Assembly (NCBI RefSeq): GCF_932276165.1
Contig: NC_064012.1
Span: 8,005,501 to 8,069,500, forward strand
Direction: 5' to 3'
From: Plutella xylostella
Lineage: Eukaryota > Arthropoda > Insecta > Lepidoptera > Plutellidae
DNA: 64,000 bases
The translations under genes and the position numbers were made by a program. How positions within the stretch are numbered: position 1 is the stretch's first letter; every line of letters starts with the position of its first letter. Positions 35,271-48,762 of the stretch are shown here, one piece after another. Below the pieces are notes generated by a model that saw only the letters and a list, made by a program, of their open reading frames with translations, did no database searches and was not told the origin of the DNA.

Positions 35271-38200
35271 CTCAAGTTTTGTTTTTGTTATTATGATAAG
35301 TTAAATTTCCCCATATTTAGGTTTTATTTTTTTGTCGGCAACATCTATGGTTTGAGTGAGAAAGAGAATAGTGCACACGGCGATTGCGAATCTATTTGTA
35401 GTTGATCTGAGACGTGGAGCTATTTAGTCCAATTTTTTTCAATCGTAATTGGTCTGTGGCCGGTTCGCCATGCATAAGCCACTAACATTACAGAGGAATT
35501 AAATTTATCATGGCACTATTACTAAAATATTAAGTTAAAAAAAATATTACTTACACTCAAAATTCTTCAGATTGGTAAATAGAAAACAGTACTATGGTAC
35601 TACTTACCTGAATAAAAATCTTCAGGTGACATAAATTGGTACGGATGAAATACTTTTCTATTTCGCTTCGACAAGCTCCGTAAATAGCTCAAGCCAGTTT
35701 CCGTGTATGAAATGTTTCAGGAAATGGGAATGCGGCACTACTACGTGCAAACATGTAAACACACTTTACATTTTATTTCGTGTCCAGTTTTATGCTTATT
35801 TATAACTATGTAGGTATTTATGAAATGAAAAATATGACCACCAAAATAATATTGAGTTCATATTTTCATATTCACTTAAATCCAAACATAGCTTTTGAGT
35901 GTCGGCTGTAGCTTCACTGAACCGTACACTGCCTATGTCCCATAGATCTCCACGCATCCGTTTGTAGCAGTATTGTACAGCAATACGGTTGTTTTTCGTT
36001 TAAAATCCGGTGCGATCAGGGGCAAATTACGAGACCCGTCTGTAGAGCGGAACAGGCCAATGCGGCCCAGGCGCATCTACGAGCAGTAATGTCGATGCAC
36101 TCTGCAAGGTTACACTGAAACCACTCTCATTAGCCAACAACTCTTCTAGGGCTTATCGTGCAGACAATACGGTTGCTCGTTGCATGGTGCTAACGTCGCG
36201 TGCATTATACAGGTTGCACGACTGCACGTTACCTGTTCTGACTGAGATCTGATGCAATGACAGTGTAATGACGCTTTTAAAACGCTTTCGTTCTTCCTTT
36301 CATCGCTGTGTTGCGAGTTAGGAGCTGAGTTACATGTTAGCGATGTGCGACTTGTTGTTATTATTGTATCGTTTATCAGACAAAAGCTTTTACAGTGCCT
36401 ACAATACGATGGAATAATTCGTCACTTTTTAGGTGATAACAAAGCGGGAGGTCGTTATTATTCTGAGGGTGGTAAGAATAATGTCCAGACGAGACGGGTT
36501 ATTATATAAAGCGACCAAACAAAGGTACACCTAATAATCTGGGCTTTCCCTGTTATCTTGTTAGGTACAGTTTCATTGAGGCGGAAAGTATTCCCGCAGA
36601 GCTCAGTATCGAATAGTTACGAAACGTAAACTTGGTGTTGATGTTCTCAGCCCACGGCAGCGGTTGACAGTCTACAGATGAAATGCGGGCGAGCGCGAAC
36701 TAGTGGCATCATCGCTACATAATATGTAGCTACACATACAGTACAAACAATCAGGCTGATACCTAACCTGGATAATGTAGTAAGCATGTAGCTACGATTT
36801 GTAAGAAGTACCGGTCACATTAACTAAGAACCTCTGTAATATCTTTTTATAAACCTTAATTTTCGATTCAATGAAACTTAAGTGCATGCATGCATTTAAG
36901 ACACCTCGGAAAGCCCTAGTTATTTGAGTTAATATTAAAATTTCGCCGAAAGCCTGACACGTATCATTTTGCACATTTCTGCAAAAGGTCATTTGCAATT
37001 ATAAAGAAATTTAAGATAACGGAATCGAGCGGCCGCAGCTGGGTGGAATCCTGTAACCGGTCGCGCATTAATCATACTTTTTTTATCCACATGCAGTGAG
37101 GACACCGTCCAGAGTGCGGATTTGCCGAATCACGGTGATTCTCTGGTCCGTAGGAGCTACGAGGATTAATGAAGACTCCTTCATTTTTAGCAGTCATGCT
37201 ATTAACAGACCCTAAAGTACAACGCACAATACGCCCACCATAATTATAATGTACTCTGTGCGCCCACCCCAACTCCTGACACTTCACCAGGTACTAGATG
37301 TTGCCAGTTCACCACTGTTATTTATGTCTAATCATTAATAATTAGAAACAATATTGAACATAATTTGTATCGGCACCGCGGTAGTGAGAGTATTAGGAGA
37401 GCGGTACCAACAATAACCTGGATGTATCACCAATTACCTGGAGATGAGAGCGAACAGGTTATTTATATGCCGTGTTAATATAGTAAGGTTCTAGATGCTT
37501 GTATTATGGAAAATGGTAGAATTAGAGACATAGGTCTCATTCAATGAATTTTAAAATAATTTGCAATTAAGTACTTAATTGTTTTGGTAAGTAGGAAGGT
37601 AAGAAAACGACATAACCAATTTACATGAAATTTGTTATGTAGGTAAATCAACTATACGCATACCTAAGCATATCACTTTTTAACCATAATTGTAAAAAAA
37701 ATCTTTGACCTCCCACGGGATCATACTTTAATTGAAGGTCACGGGAAAAGGTTGTTTTAACATTAGGACCAAGGGAATTAGTTCCTTTATGATCAGAGAT
37801 CCTTTGTATTTTTTTACTCCCAAGATTCATTATATAGTTTTCCATCACTCATGTTCTGAAAGTAGGCCAGAATTGCCTGAAAAGGAGTTCAAATTGCTTT
37901 ATCAACTAAAATTCAATGAATGCCAAGCACCTGATGATTTTTACTTTGTAATGAAGGTAAAGGAATATTTTTGTTGTTGATATACTTACGCATAATATTA
38001 GAAGAAGAAATTGTACTTGCTATCGGGGACTGAAATGACAGAATAAGTGGCTTTCAGTCTTTGGGTAACAATGTACTCTTACGATACTCCTAAATAATGA
38101 ATAAGTAAACTGATGGTCCTTTTAAGGACGGTAAATAAATCACTGAATTTTCCCGTACGTAGGTGAGGCCGAAACATCCAAGACGAAGTTTTAAGACTCA

Positions 38201-41200
38201 GATCCTCAATATTCTCAAAGAATTATTAGATCACTCAAGTTTTCATAAACGAAACAAACATTATAAAACTTTTTCCATTAGCTACCTTCTACTTATACCT
38301 ACCTTTTACCGAATAGAAATTTCCTTTTTACTTACATTCTAGAGTGTAGGTATTTATGCGTCTAGATAACCCGAGATAACCAGCTTTGAGCTTCATTATC
38401 AGCTCATCCGCGCTACATTCTCGATAATTGATTGCTCTCAGCAATTCCCATTTTCATTATCTATTGCCAATGAGTGTGAAATTTGATCGAAATTGTAAGA
38501 AGAGACTCCATTATAAACTATTAAATGGCTGTAAGTACCTCTAAAAGTATATTCTAAAAACAAGTGGTTGAGTGCGCACGAAACGTCATCTCGTGGACTC
38601 GTGGCGATTCTCTCACCTGGGGAGACGGCCCCTTAGTGCCCCTTAGCAATATTGTTATAGTAATATAAATAGGTAGGTATTATGTCTGTAAAATACTACG
38701 GTTTTCTACCGAATTCAATACGGTATAGGTCAAATGATTTTAATTATGTTAAAATGCCTACATCAGCAATAACGAGTAGCCACTTCGAAAAAGAATACGA
38801 AAAAGTCACGTGCCGATTCGTGAAACACTAACAGCTCTCAGACCTCTTCATACTTAACAGAACTCTTCTTAGTCCCATATTCCACCAATGAGATGTACAA
38901 AGCTGAGATGTTTTTCTTTTGTTTATTCTTGAGTCATCCATCGAAGCAGTGTGAAGAAACTGAAGAAAAAGAATTACCGAGTAGATTAACGAGACAGTAT
39001 CCTCCGGTCTCGCCACTCTACTCGCAAGGTGTAATAAAGGTAGGGCTCGTCTCATCTGCGCATGTACTTTGGTCATACTTACAATGCGATTTCTGAAGAA
39101 ATCTACGAATAAACTTTTCCAGACATAAAATTGACAAAAACGCATTCGGAGAGTCGGCCAAAGTACAGTTCGGAAACCATCCATAACGTTTAAGTTTGCT
39201 AAAAAGGGACTTTTACAAAAGCGTGAGGATACAAAGTATTGTCTATCGCTCTTTGGTTCAAAGACTTACCCACACAACAAGTTTGCGGCCGACCCATCTA
39301 CCTAATAATATTAATTTCTTCTTTGATGTATATCATGATATTTATGATCTAAGAATATTTATATTAAGTATAATAAATATTATGTTCTTAAAAACCTCTA
39401 TCTTTATACATTTTGCTCTCTAAATTTCATCTTCTAAACTACAAGTCCGAAACTGGAATTGATGCTCCGCAAAATAATACATGGTTTAACACATTAATAA
39501 TAATACATACGAGTACATAAAATTGGTATACTTTACCAAGGGTTCACATTATCTTTAAGTTTTGATGGAAACCCTTATTATGAAATATGGGGTTCTTTGA
39601 TAAATTCTATCACACGCCTTTAGGATATTAATGCAAAGTTTACATTGTTTACATCAAAGTGCTGGGTTACAATTTGCGCGTAAATTAATTTAACTCACAT
39701 AGTAATCCCCAGTGGCTTGGGTGGTCATGGTAACCCGCCGTGACCGCACTGTGACATTCTGTATTTACTAGATTACTAGGTAGGATTTGCACTTTTCTCA
39801 ATAAAATTTTAAACTTTAGCTAAGTTAATTTTAACAGTTATTCTTGATGATCGAAGCAACGTGCCCTGTAAAATGAATTTCCTAGTTTTTCATGCGGAAA
39901 TGTGAGATAACGTTATTAGGTTTAGCGGGAAGCGCAAGCCTTGAGGGGAATATCTATTTATAAAGCTGATTTATCACCTGGAAAACTGGTGACGAAGTTT
40001 TCTATAAATTACAAGCGTTGCAATTCAGTTAGCTTGTTATATTAAAAATATGTACCGTTTATATATTTTTTGTATAAACCCCGTTTTTCGTTGTGATGTG
40101 ATTGTGCGCTTGGTTGTGAAAGCATGATTCTTTTACAACACGTAGGTTACATTAGGTACAGCGATCATTTTAAGATGCGGAGGCAAGTTGCATTTGATCT
40201 CTAACAGAATATGCAGGGTGTTAACGATACTTAGGGTTGCAACCGTATGCAACATAACCGTCATAACGGATTCTTAACCAGCCAATCTATTTTCCATGAA
40301 CATTTCCTTGAAAACCCGAGTACAACTGAAACTGACAAAACTAACTGTGACTTCAACCGCTAGTTCGTGTAGAGATTCAACTGGGGTGCGCTGTGCGCTG
40401 TAGCAAAGCAATCATTAGTTAATGAGAATGAGTTAAGTCTTGGCACAAACTCCGATGCACCGAGTACTCCGAATGAATGGAACAACAGATCATGCCCTCT
40501 CGTTCTTCCAAGAATGTGAAAGTCAAGGCCGTTGCAACTTAGAACTTAATGCACTACAAAGGGCTGCACTTTGATCTATCCGCCAACAAAAACGCTTTGT
40601 ATCTCTTAAAATATGTAAGTTGAATAAGTAGTTATTTTTAAAACTTAAGTTAAACATTCCATAATCAACAAAGTGATGGAACCCGAATTGAAACCTTAAA
40701 ATTAATACGTACCATAGGTAGAAGTAGGAATATGGTGCAACTGAGATAATGTGTCATGCATGCAGTGAAAGTATACCCACTGGATATCATTTTGTAGGCA
40801 ACACGGCCTCGCAAATTGCCTTCTAGCCTCTACTTAGATATCTTACCCACTACTTAGTTGAATCACATGTATTCTGTGTAAGATACCTAACTTCCTAGGT
40901 GTACAGGTACACCTAGCAGCACCATCAGGTCTGCTCTAAATGAGGTGAACAAATTGTACATTTCTGTTATAATTTTCATTCACAATACATCCACGTTTAT
41001 CTAGGTAATACCTAGATGGTGACCTCCGGTCCATCTTATTTGCATCTGAAATATCATGCCCTCTTTACTATCCCCTCGGGGAGTCGTGAGACTCGTGAGC
41101 ATGTATGTTTTTAAATAAACTTCTCACTAGTAAGTATGAAACAATATTTTTTACTTTCTTAACGTGTATTGTACGTTTATTCGAATGAAGAAGAGTGAAA

Positions 41201-41550
41201 TTGTTGGTTTCCCCTTATCTCGCATAAACTACATAGTCAACTATTCAAACTCAAAGCAAGCGTTCAAGTTAGAATACAATTTCATATGTTATTTAGTATT
41301 CCATTGCTTCGTAAAGGCTTACTCGCCAGAACTACTAGAAATCCCTTGTACTGAAATAGGAGTAAAACGATCTCTTGGGTTTGTTATCGTAATCAAAATT
41401 GAAACAACGCTTTACAAATCATACATTATTTGAATAGTTACTAATCTCCGTTTATTCAATTTAGTAGTGGTCGACCTTGAACCTTACTTTTAGTTTATTT
41501 CTGTGATTGATTGAGTACCTAGGTATCGACATAAATGATTATGTCTGCCG
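35271..41550. other. Long gene-free stretch (probable intron or intergenic)
   Basis: No exon can be supported. Short open frames are scattered and resemble nothing known. A slightly GC-richer part at 36000-36260 has no frame of note. 37835-37870 shares a motif with 31450. CCACTCTACTCG at 39015 recurs at 3029 (IDGF intron), hinting at a dispersed element. Confidence 0.4.
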
Positions 41551-41725
41551 CATGCAGCCGGATAGATGGGCTAAAAATGGCGGCGAATGGATACCCAACA
41601 ACGGCCGCCGTCGCTAGGGCAGACCCAGAAGAAGATGGCGAGATGATCTAGCTGGATGCCTTTTGTAGGAACTGGAATGAGGAGGCCCTTGGCAGGGATA
41701 GAAAGAAAAACCAGGGAGTTTTTCC
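41550..41725 (+). mobile_element. Degraded 3' end of a non-LTR reverse-transcriptase ORF
   Basis: One frame reads DRWAKNGGEWIPNNGRRR, then a stop, then GRPRRRWRDDLAG. This is the W-x-P...GRP-x-x-RW-x-DDL signature that ends many LINE polyproteins. Several stops and a frame change follow, so it is dead. The clade cannot be set. Confidence 0.6.
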
Positions 41726-43965
41726 GCAAATATTCTAAAATTGTAGAATGAATTTGATCAAAATGCCGCCTTCATCGGCTTACTATGATAGTGAAACCCT
41801 TTTTGCAACACCGTGTATACTAAATTATCTCGGTTTTGAATAACTTTTATTTAACTTGTAACGAATGTATTTAATCTGTATGATATACACGCAAATAATT
41901 CGAGTGAATGGTTAAAGGTCCTCTTCGCAAACATTACCTTACGTAAAATATACCTAGTGTTATATTAATTTTATTCAGGCTGAAGCTTTTTTATTAAATT
42001 AATGTCAACTCGATTATTTTGTGAAGTCCTATGTCGTAATCTAATATTTGTGTTGATGATAATCTCAGAAAACCAGAGATACATCCGAATAATTAAGTTA
42101 ACGTGGTATGTTTGTAAAATTTTAGATTTTTATTACGCATCTATTGGTTTAGTAAAAACTTGATGATACTGCTGCTGCTAGAGTCGAGAGAGACGTCGCG
42201 GGAGGGATAATAAACCCGATTTAATCATATTCTTATGTACCCAGATCGGACACTAAACTATAAAACTTTCCCGAAAAGAAAAACTCGAAGCGTTTATAAT
42301 CCTGAAAAGTCCCAGTTCATCTACCAGCTAACAACTTTCTTTCTATTCACCTACTTTCTTTGTCGCCTCCTATTAGACGCTGAAGTTTTGTGAATTCCCC
42401 GGGCTCAATCTGCGTCGGTCTCATTTCCACAACGACTCGTAGCTATTTCTCGCCAGTGAATAGCAGGCACAATTGTGCCGGATTGAAATTCAAAACAGAC
42501 AACGCAGAGAAAATAAGGGAAACAGGAATAAGGAAATGGAGTGGAAATGTGACGCTAAAAAGGTTACAATCCCCCTTTGTAGGGCTTCAGCGTGGTTCGC
42601 TTGAGATCGTGCTGGTACTGTCAACAGGGGGCTGCATCACATTGTACACAGTGACGTATTCCCACGAAATAGACCCTAAAATCGAATGCATTTTGACTGT
42701 TGCTGAAACTGAAACATTAGAGTTTATTTCAACGTTGTCGACTTTAGTTAAATCCGAAACACGCTTCGACTAAATCCGAGTCAACCCCGAAACAGAATTC
42801 AGTCAATGTTTATATACTAAATTTAAATCTGTATTTAGAGACTTGACTGTTGAACCTGACCAAAGCCCGAGGCACGGACAGGAGGTCAAACGGTCACAAT
42901 TTCCCGAACTGGAGCGAGGCAGGCAGACATTGATTGGAAATAGCACAAACGTCTGTCTGAAACCGGAAAAGGTGACTGTATGCAAATAAATAGCAGCATA
43001 TACTGTGAACTTCATTCTTATTATGTCCTAAAGTTAAAACGGGTTTTATTTCAAGGTTGACCGCTTTTAACGGATTAGATTTTAGATAATTTTATGGTCG
43101 CGATTCCCGCCTAAATTGCTACAGTACAAGAAGGATTTTATGTATGTAGCGAGTGTCTCGTCATTTCCACCGGGGAGTGGTTGCACTTTTTATTAGGTGA
43201 TTGTAGTGGATTTTGGTTTGATGTCATGTAATTGATATCATACGGATTTCTAGGATTACAGTCTTGAACATAAAAATTACTAGCAGGGTGCTTGATTGTT
43301 GTAGGAAAAACGGGAACATTTTATAACTTTGTAGCTTGTCCGCAACTTGCATTGCCTTCACAATTTAGCACTCAAGGGTAATAAAACACAGTAATGGTGG
43401 TTTCGGTTAATCGGTTCTTTAGTTTATTCGTTTCAAATAGATCTACATACACTAGGTATGTCATACTCATACATCATGCACACTTACATGTTATTATGAT
43501 GTAGGTTTTGATCAATCTAATATTAGTCTGACCATATTGAGTGTACACTATTACTTATGTAGCTACAAACGTTGTGGCCAACAGTCAGCCTTGGCCTTTC
43601 GCATTCCGGATTATTGTAGGCTAAAATTCTAGTAAAACAGTATACGAATACGTATATTATATATCCTAGTCATGTTAAATAATTACGAATGTCCTGTTAA
43701 TAATAAGACTCTCAAATACAATTGTTATATTAAATAAGTGAAACAGTTTTTACGCGTACATCACATATCAACCAAAGAAGCTTAATGAAGTGTAATTCAT
43801 TCATTTGTATTTTATATAATTAATTTGTACTACCTGTTTTATATTACGAACCTGTTTTAATATTAGGTACATGAGAAATCTCATAAGTTCAGTAAATTTG
43901 ACAATTAAGTACTGAATCAATTAATAAATTTTGGCTTTACCAGTCTGTTTCCAATTTGTTCGCAG
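41726..43965. other. Gene-free stretch upstream of the NOS1AP exon
   Basis: The longest frame, 127 codons at 42390-42773 without a good ATG, resembles nothing known. I treat the stretch as intron. Confidence 0.4.
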
Positions 43966-44223
43966 ATTTGCAGTGTTCTGCGAAATTTGGGACCGGGAAA
44001 GCAAAAATGAGCCCAAATGTTTAAGTCCAGCTACAAGGCCGGTTACGTTCCTGTTATTTTGAAAGCCAAAGCCTGGAAGAGGGCCCCGATGAAGCTGCTC
44101 AAGTGGGGCCGCAAGATGCCTTCGAAGCAGCAGTACAGCCTGGTGGACAACGACGACTACGACATCAAGATCCCCGTGCACCCCGAGGAGGCCTTCCACC
44201 ATGGCATCCCCTTCGCTGCCAAG
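43966..44223 (+). CDS. Nos1ap: NOS1AP (CAPON) first coding exon, start of the PTB domain
   Basis: An acceptor (TTTGTTCGCAG, ending 43965) opens the exon, and AAG|GTCAGT closes it at 44223 in phase 0. An ATG at 44017 starts a 69-codon frame. From residue 34 it reads MPSKQQYSLVD and then IPVHPEEAFHHGI, which matches the start of vertebrate NOS1AP (same MPSK opening, Asp-rich turn, HxEDAF-like and AK end). That protein is an adaptor whose PTB domain binds small GTPases and whose C-terminus binds neuronal NO synthase. Insect NOS1AP-like proteins also act in cell polarity with Scribble. The first 33 residues (basic, AWKRAPMKLLKWGRK) are an extension to the vertebrate start; the ATG at 44116 gives the vertebrate-like start. 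The following exons are not in the window. Confidence 0.85.
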
Positions 44224-46867
44224 GTCAGTACTATCAGTTATTTATATTAATTATGTGTAGCAATTTCTGCGAATGTGTTTTTTTTCTGTTTTTTACCGTG
44301 GTACCTACATACTTTTAATTTATTATTTTTTCCGTCAGAATCGAAAATTCGCATACATTGGTAGCAATGGACAACATTTCATTTTCTTTACCCTATATTT
44401 TTATTAGCTATTCGGAAAGATTATAGAAAATTAGTGGACCCGTATTTTATTATTTTGTATATACATTATATTTTGCATGTTATTTTTAACTTTAAAGTTA
44501 ATTATTTTAAAACCGGAAGTGAAGTCACATATTAGGCTCAATTTTTATTTTTGTCTATTGCCTGAGTCTCGAAAAAAACATAAATGACACTGACAAGTGA
44601 CATTTAAACTTTGTTTACATGCCAACCAACAAATGGGTCATTTTCAAATGACATTGATATTTCTGATGATGGAAAGTAGGTACTTATCATGTAAAAAAAT
44701 AAGCAGAAGCTTTTTTCAGCTGTGTAGGCGGTGGCATGCTCTGGGACATATTATTTAGAGGTCATCTGTTAATAATAAATAAAAAAAATAGTCAGAAAGT
44801 GTCAGAACAGAATTAATGAAAATGACCCAAATAAACAACAACGTCACGATAAAACGTCAAATTCAATCAAAAATGAAAGTGACAGTTACTTTGTTTTTAA
44901 ATCTATAGGCTTTGATCATCAAAATGCATCGCACCTGATGGATGACGTCATCAGCACTTTTTTACTATTTTATGATTTTCTCGAAAATGATACATCCAAA
45001 AAATACAAAAAAATTTTTTTGTGTCCTTTAGAGCTAAATCTCGAAATGGTTTTCGATTTATAGCAGCTTTAGTTTTTTGAAATGTTGTCCATTGTGATCT
45101 GACTTCATCTGACATACACTCTACAAAATGTAAAATTATCATTTTAAAATGATTAAATTGATGACTTGATGTGATTGGCCACAGCCACACACACACATAA
45201 AACCATTAGTAACACCTTAGAGTAACACATAAACCATTTTCCATATTCAGAATTGCCCTCAATGTGTGACTTTTATCGAAGACATTTTTATCATCCATAA
45301 ACAGTTTTTGCTTTGTTTTGCTTTTGCACAACGATGATGTCGATTAATAGGAATACCCTGTATCTAAAATACCTATTCTAAGGAAGGTAAGACCACGAGT
45401 TGTTGGATTTGCTCATGAATACGAGAGTCCTAACTTTTTGCGCCAGCGAATACTGTGGTGAGTTTCATTGTTGATAGGAATATAGGCTTAAGACTTAAGG
45501 CTTAAGGAGGCTTTAATTTCTTAGAGATTATAATCACAGTGGTGTTTTTATTAATAATTGTTTGGATATTTCGTGTTATTATAGCAGCTGCTTCGTTTAC
45601 ATCTTTATATGTTACTTTATTGTATTATTGTGTCTTTCTTTGCTTGCCACTTTTCCCAAGATCAGGTAATCTTTTTCCAAAGTTAGAAAGAAGGTGTACA
45701 CAAATAATTGTAAATTAAGCGTAGGCCATCTTTGTCAGCAATTTACTTTACTTCCGAAAACAAATAAAACGGGACTTGAAATAACTATAAAATAATCCCA
45801 TTTCCCTCGCAGCAATTTATTCTCGAATCATCATTATATTCGTGTGATTGATTCGTAGAATTTAAAGCAAATTTCAGGCATGAGTTTGTTGAGCTAATGG
45901 TTTATGTCAGGCTGCATTATTGATGATTCCTCTCTTGCGAATAATTTATAGCGCAAACAGATGAATTAACTTTCCGATTAACTAGTATAAAGTTTAAATT
46001 CAGTTATACAGTAATAGGCACTTCGGCACTTTAAGCTAATATTTAATTTAACTGCTCAGCTCAGTTTTACGACTCCACAGCTTCGAAGAGGTTGAATATT
46101 AATTATTTTTAGGGCTACTCACTGACACTGGTAGCGGAACAATTTGATATAATGTTGGGTCAAAATAGGACGAAGCTTACACTGGAAAAATCCTGATTTT
46201 TTACGTACAAACAACAATAATATTACCTACGTGCCTATACTTATATGTTATTTATTTCGAATTGAAATCAACGAATTTTCAACAAGACATACCTAGTGTA
46301 TGTAGTATGGATAGTATGGATACATCTCGTTTAATATCATAACAGTATACTCTACAGTAGCAATAAAAAATAACGATGGGCGCTTCGTTATTTCGAAATG
46401 CGTTTCCTTTATTTTTGCCTCCCATTGTGTCTCATGCCCTTAGGGATATCTCGGGACCACTTTTTCCGGCTTGCCGAACTAAAGTATATATCGTTACTAT
46501 AAGCGTTACATCAAAGGATAAGTGTAGTTGATGCAATGATTATTTTATTTAGAATGGTCTGGAACGATTGAAAATTAAACTCTACATAGGACACAGGAAA
46601 TTAACAAGAGCCATCCGGCGCACAAAGCAAGGAATACAAATTTTAACTAAAGGTTTTTAAATGAGACTATTTCTTTTAAAAGTTCAAACAAAAAGTCTTA
46701 ATCACCTCTGATATTATGTATTCAATTAAACCTTCCCCACGGCAACTGAAGACAACACATACCTATGTAACTTCACAAAAAATTAACCAGCGTGATGTCT
46801 TACATATATTTTTAGCTCAATTTTTTTTTATTTCAAGCTAATTCTCAATCAGTAAATAACTAATAAT
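44224..46867. other. NOS1AP intron, first part
   Basis: No further PTB exon is found, and the stretch is AT-rich. Read as intron because the exon before it ends at a good donor. Nothing else can be delimited. Confidence 0.5.
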
Positions 46868-47462
46868 ATATATGTCGCAGGCATCTGGTTTAATCTCCTG
46901 TTTGATTGAACCGCTAGCCCGTTCATTGGATGACGCTGCTTAGTTAGTTAGCTGACTTATAATCAGTCAGATGGTGAACAAAACAAATATGGCGTCTAAC
47001 AGCTAACAGCTGACACAAAAAGCACCTATATTGTTAGTTTTTTGCAAATAAATTAGCTTTAAAGTGCGTTATTTGTGTTAAAATAGTGTAACAACATGGA
47101 TTATTATTACGCCGCGGGCGGATAGTTTCAAAGAAAAAATTGTGGTGAAACTGGATAATTATGAACAACAATATGAAGGTACGTTTATTATTATTGTTTA
47201 GTTAATTTGTGAGATAAGAGCATAGTCTTTTTGTTGACTCTTGTCTGGTCATGTTCACCCTAACCAGACATTACAAAGTTTCTATACTATATCCTATTCA
47301 ACGACTTCGCTGAATGACGTTCAGTCAAGACGTCGAACGATACAATCAACGACTTGACGAGTTGTCCTTTAGTCATACGAGTACAACTGAATAGCGCCAT
47401 CCAATGAACGGGCTAGTGGTTCAATCAAACAGGAGATTAAACCAGATGCCTGCGACATATAT
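46868..47462. mobile_element. 595-bp element with ~72-bp terminal inverted repeats
   Basis: Both ends read inward as ATATATGTCGCAGGCATCTG and stay complementary for about 72 bp with two or three mismatches. The middle is unrelated to other repeats here. It includes an ATG followed by a short frame and an AAG|GTACGT donor-like site at about 47179, perhaps a scrap of an ancestral transposase gene. The border TA fits a TA target. Confidence 0.85.
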
Positions 47463-47904
47463 TTTTTAAATAAACATAACTTTGTACTTCGTAAAAGCAA
47501 TTTTAGTGCCTTTATCTTCAACATTGCTGCCAATATTGCTGTAAAATGGAACGTGATAGAAACCGCTTTTCGCGGGGAAAATATGGCGGAATCCACATCC
47601 ACAAAGCCATAAATGACCAAAAGCATCATAGGCGGCTTACCCATAACGCCAGATACGTGACGTTTTATTCGTTCAAAGTCTTGCGGCCGTGGCACGCGCG
47701 ACTCCATACATTTATTCAGCATGAAAACGGCATGAAAGCATTGGTTTCCCTCCCGTGTCTCTTTTAACCATGAAACTACAAAACTTTCTATTCACCTGTA
47801 TTTTACGGGCAACAAAAGGAAGATCGTAACTCTTGTCGGGTGCGTGTGCGGGTAAACGGCGCGCATTCTGCAAGTCTCCAGGAGCTAGGGATACCCACAC
47901 ACTA
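47463..47904. other. Moderately GC-rich intronic block
   Basis: 47520-47890 is less AT-rich than its surroundings and has overlapping open frames on both strands, none recognisable. It may be regulatory; the function is unknown. Confidence 0.3.
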
Positions 47905-48240
47905 TATATTTATTTTTTATTTAATTCTTTATTGCACAAATATTAAAAATACATGTACAAAAGGTGGGCTTAATGCTAAGAGCATTTTCTACCAGCCAAC
48001 CAAGGAGGTGCAGGAAAACTGGTACAAAAATGTGCAAAAAAAAAGGAAAACGTATGTAAGATGAAATAAAATAAATAATAGTCACTTAATAATTATCTTA
48101 ATATATAATAACTTAGATAACTTAAATAAGACATGTGCAAATTATAGTGTAATATTAGTGTACCTAACGGAAAACGTATGTATACCGTATACCTAAACTG
48201 TTTTTTGTGCAATAAAGTTTATTTTATTTATTTATTTAAA
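47905..48240. repeat. Repeat with inverted TTTATTGCAC / GTGCAATAAA ends
   Basis: The left end TTTAATTCTTTATTGCACAA and right end TTGTGCAATAAAGTTTATTT are roughly inverted. The inner GCATTTTCTACCAGCCAACC is a motif of a very common lepidopteran repeat. The class is uncertain (LINE 3' ends in opposite directions are possible). Confidence 0.45.
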
Positions 48241-48464
48241 TAACATTAGTACATTGTTAGGTACTAGGGGTTAAAGCAAAAAAGGTTCTCCCGAGGTAAA
48301 CACTGCATTTTTCATTAAGAATGCGACGAAATTAAATTAAAAACATGAATGACCAAAATTTAGTTTCGTCTTCAATATTATGCATATTATCATAAAAAAT
48401 CTGACAGTCGGGTCAAGAAAAAAATGATTTCTTCACTTTCATTATAAGGTGTAATATGTATCCT

Positions 48465-48500
48465 AATAGAATAGAATAGAATAGAATAGAATAGAATAAA
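48465..48500 (-). repeat. (ATTCT)n 3' tail of the LINE
   Basis: Read on the minus strand, seven ATTCT-type units end the element in place of a poly(A). Short tandem-repeat tails of this kind are typical of CR1-clade LINEs. The truncated copy at 26262-26366 ends the same way. Confidence 0.85.
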
Positions 48501-48762
48501 TCTTTATTCAAAGAAAACAACTTATGATATTACATACATCCCACAAAACCAAATGTTAATATGGTTTGACTGTGGGTAAGGAGTCGCACTACATAACAAA
48601 TTTATCATAGCTTAGTAGCACATATGCACATTTATATATACCTAGCTTACATTATAGTTAAACAGGAACATTTAGTTTTAGAGTTTTAGATTAGTTTTAG
48701 ATTTAAGATGTTGATGACATATACATACTGGTATAAAGTTAATTTTGATACATTATAGGCAA

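Noticed and set aside
42390..42773. 127-codon plus-strand frame
   Set aside because: There is no ATG at the start, no recognisable motif and AT-rich flanks without splice partners; probably chance.
47369..47722. 117-codon minus-strand frame
   Set aside because: It runs into the terminal repeat of the 595-bp element and has no family likeness.
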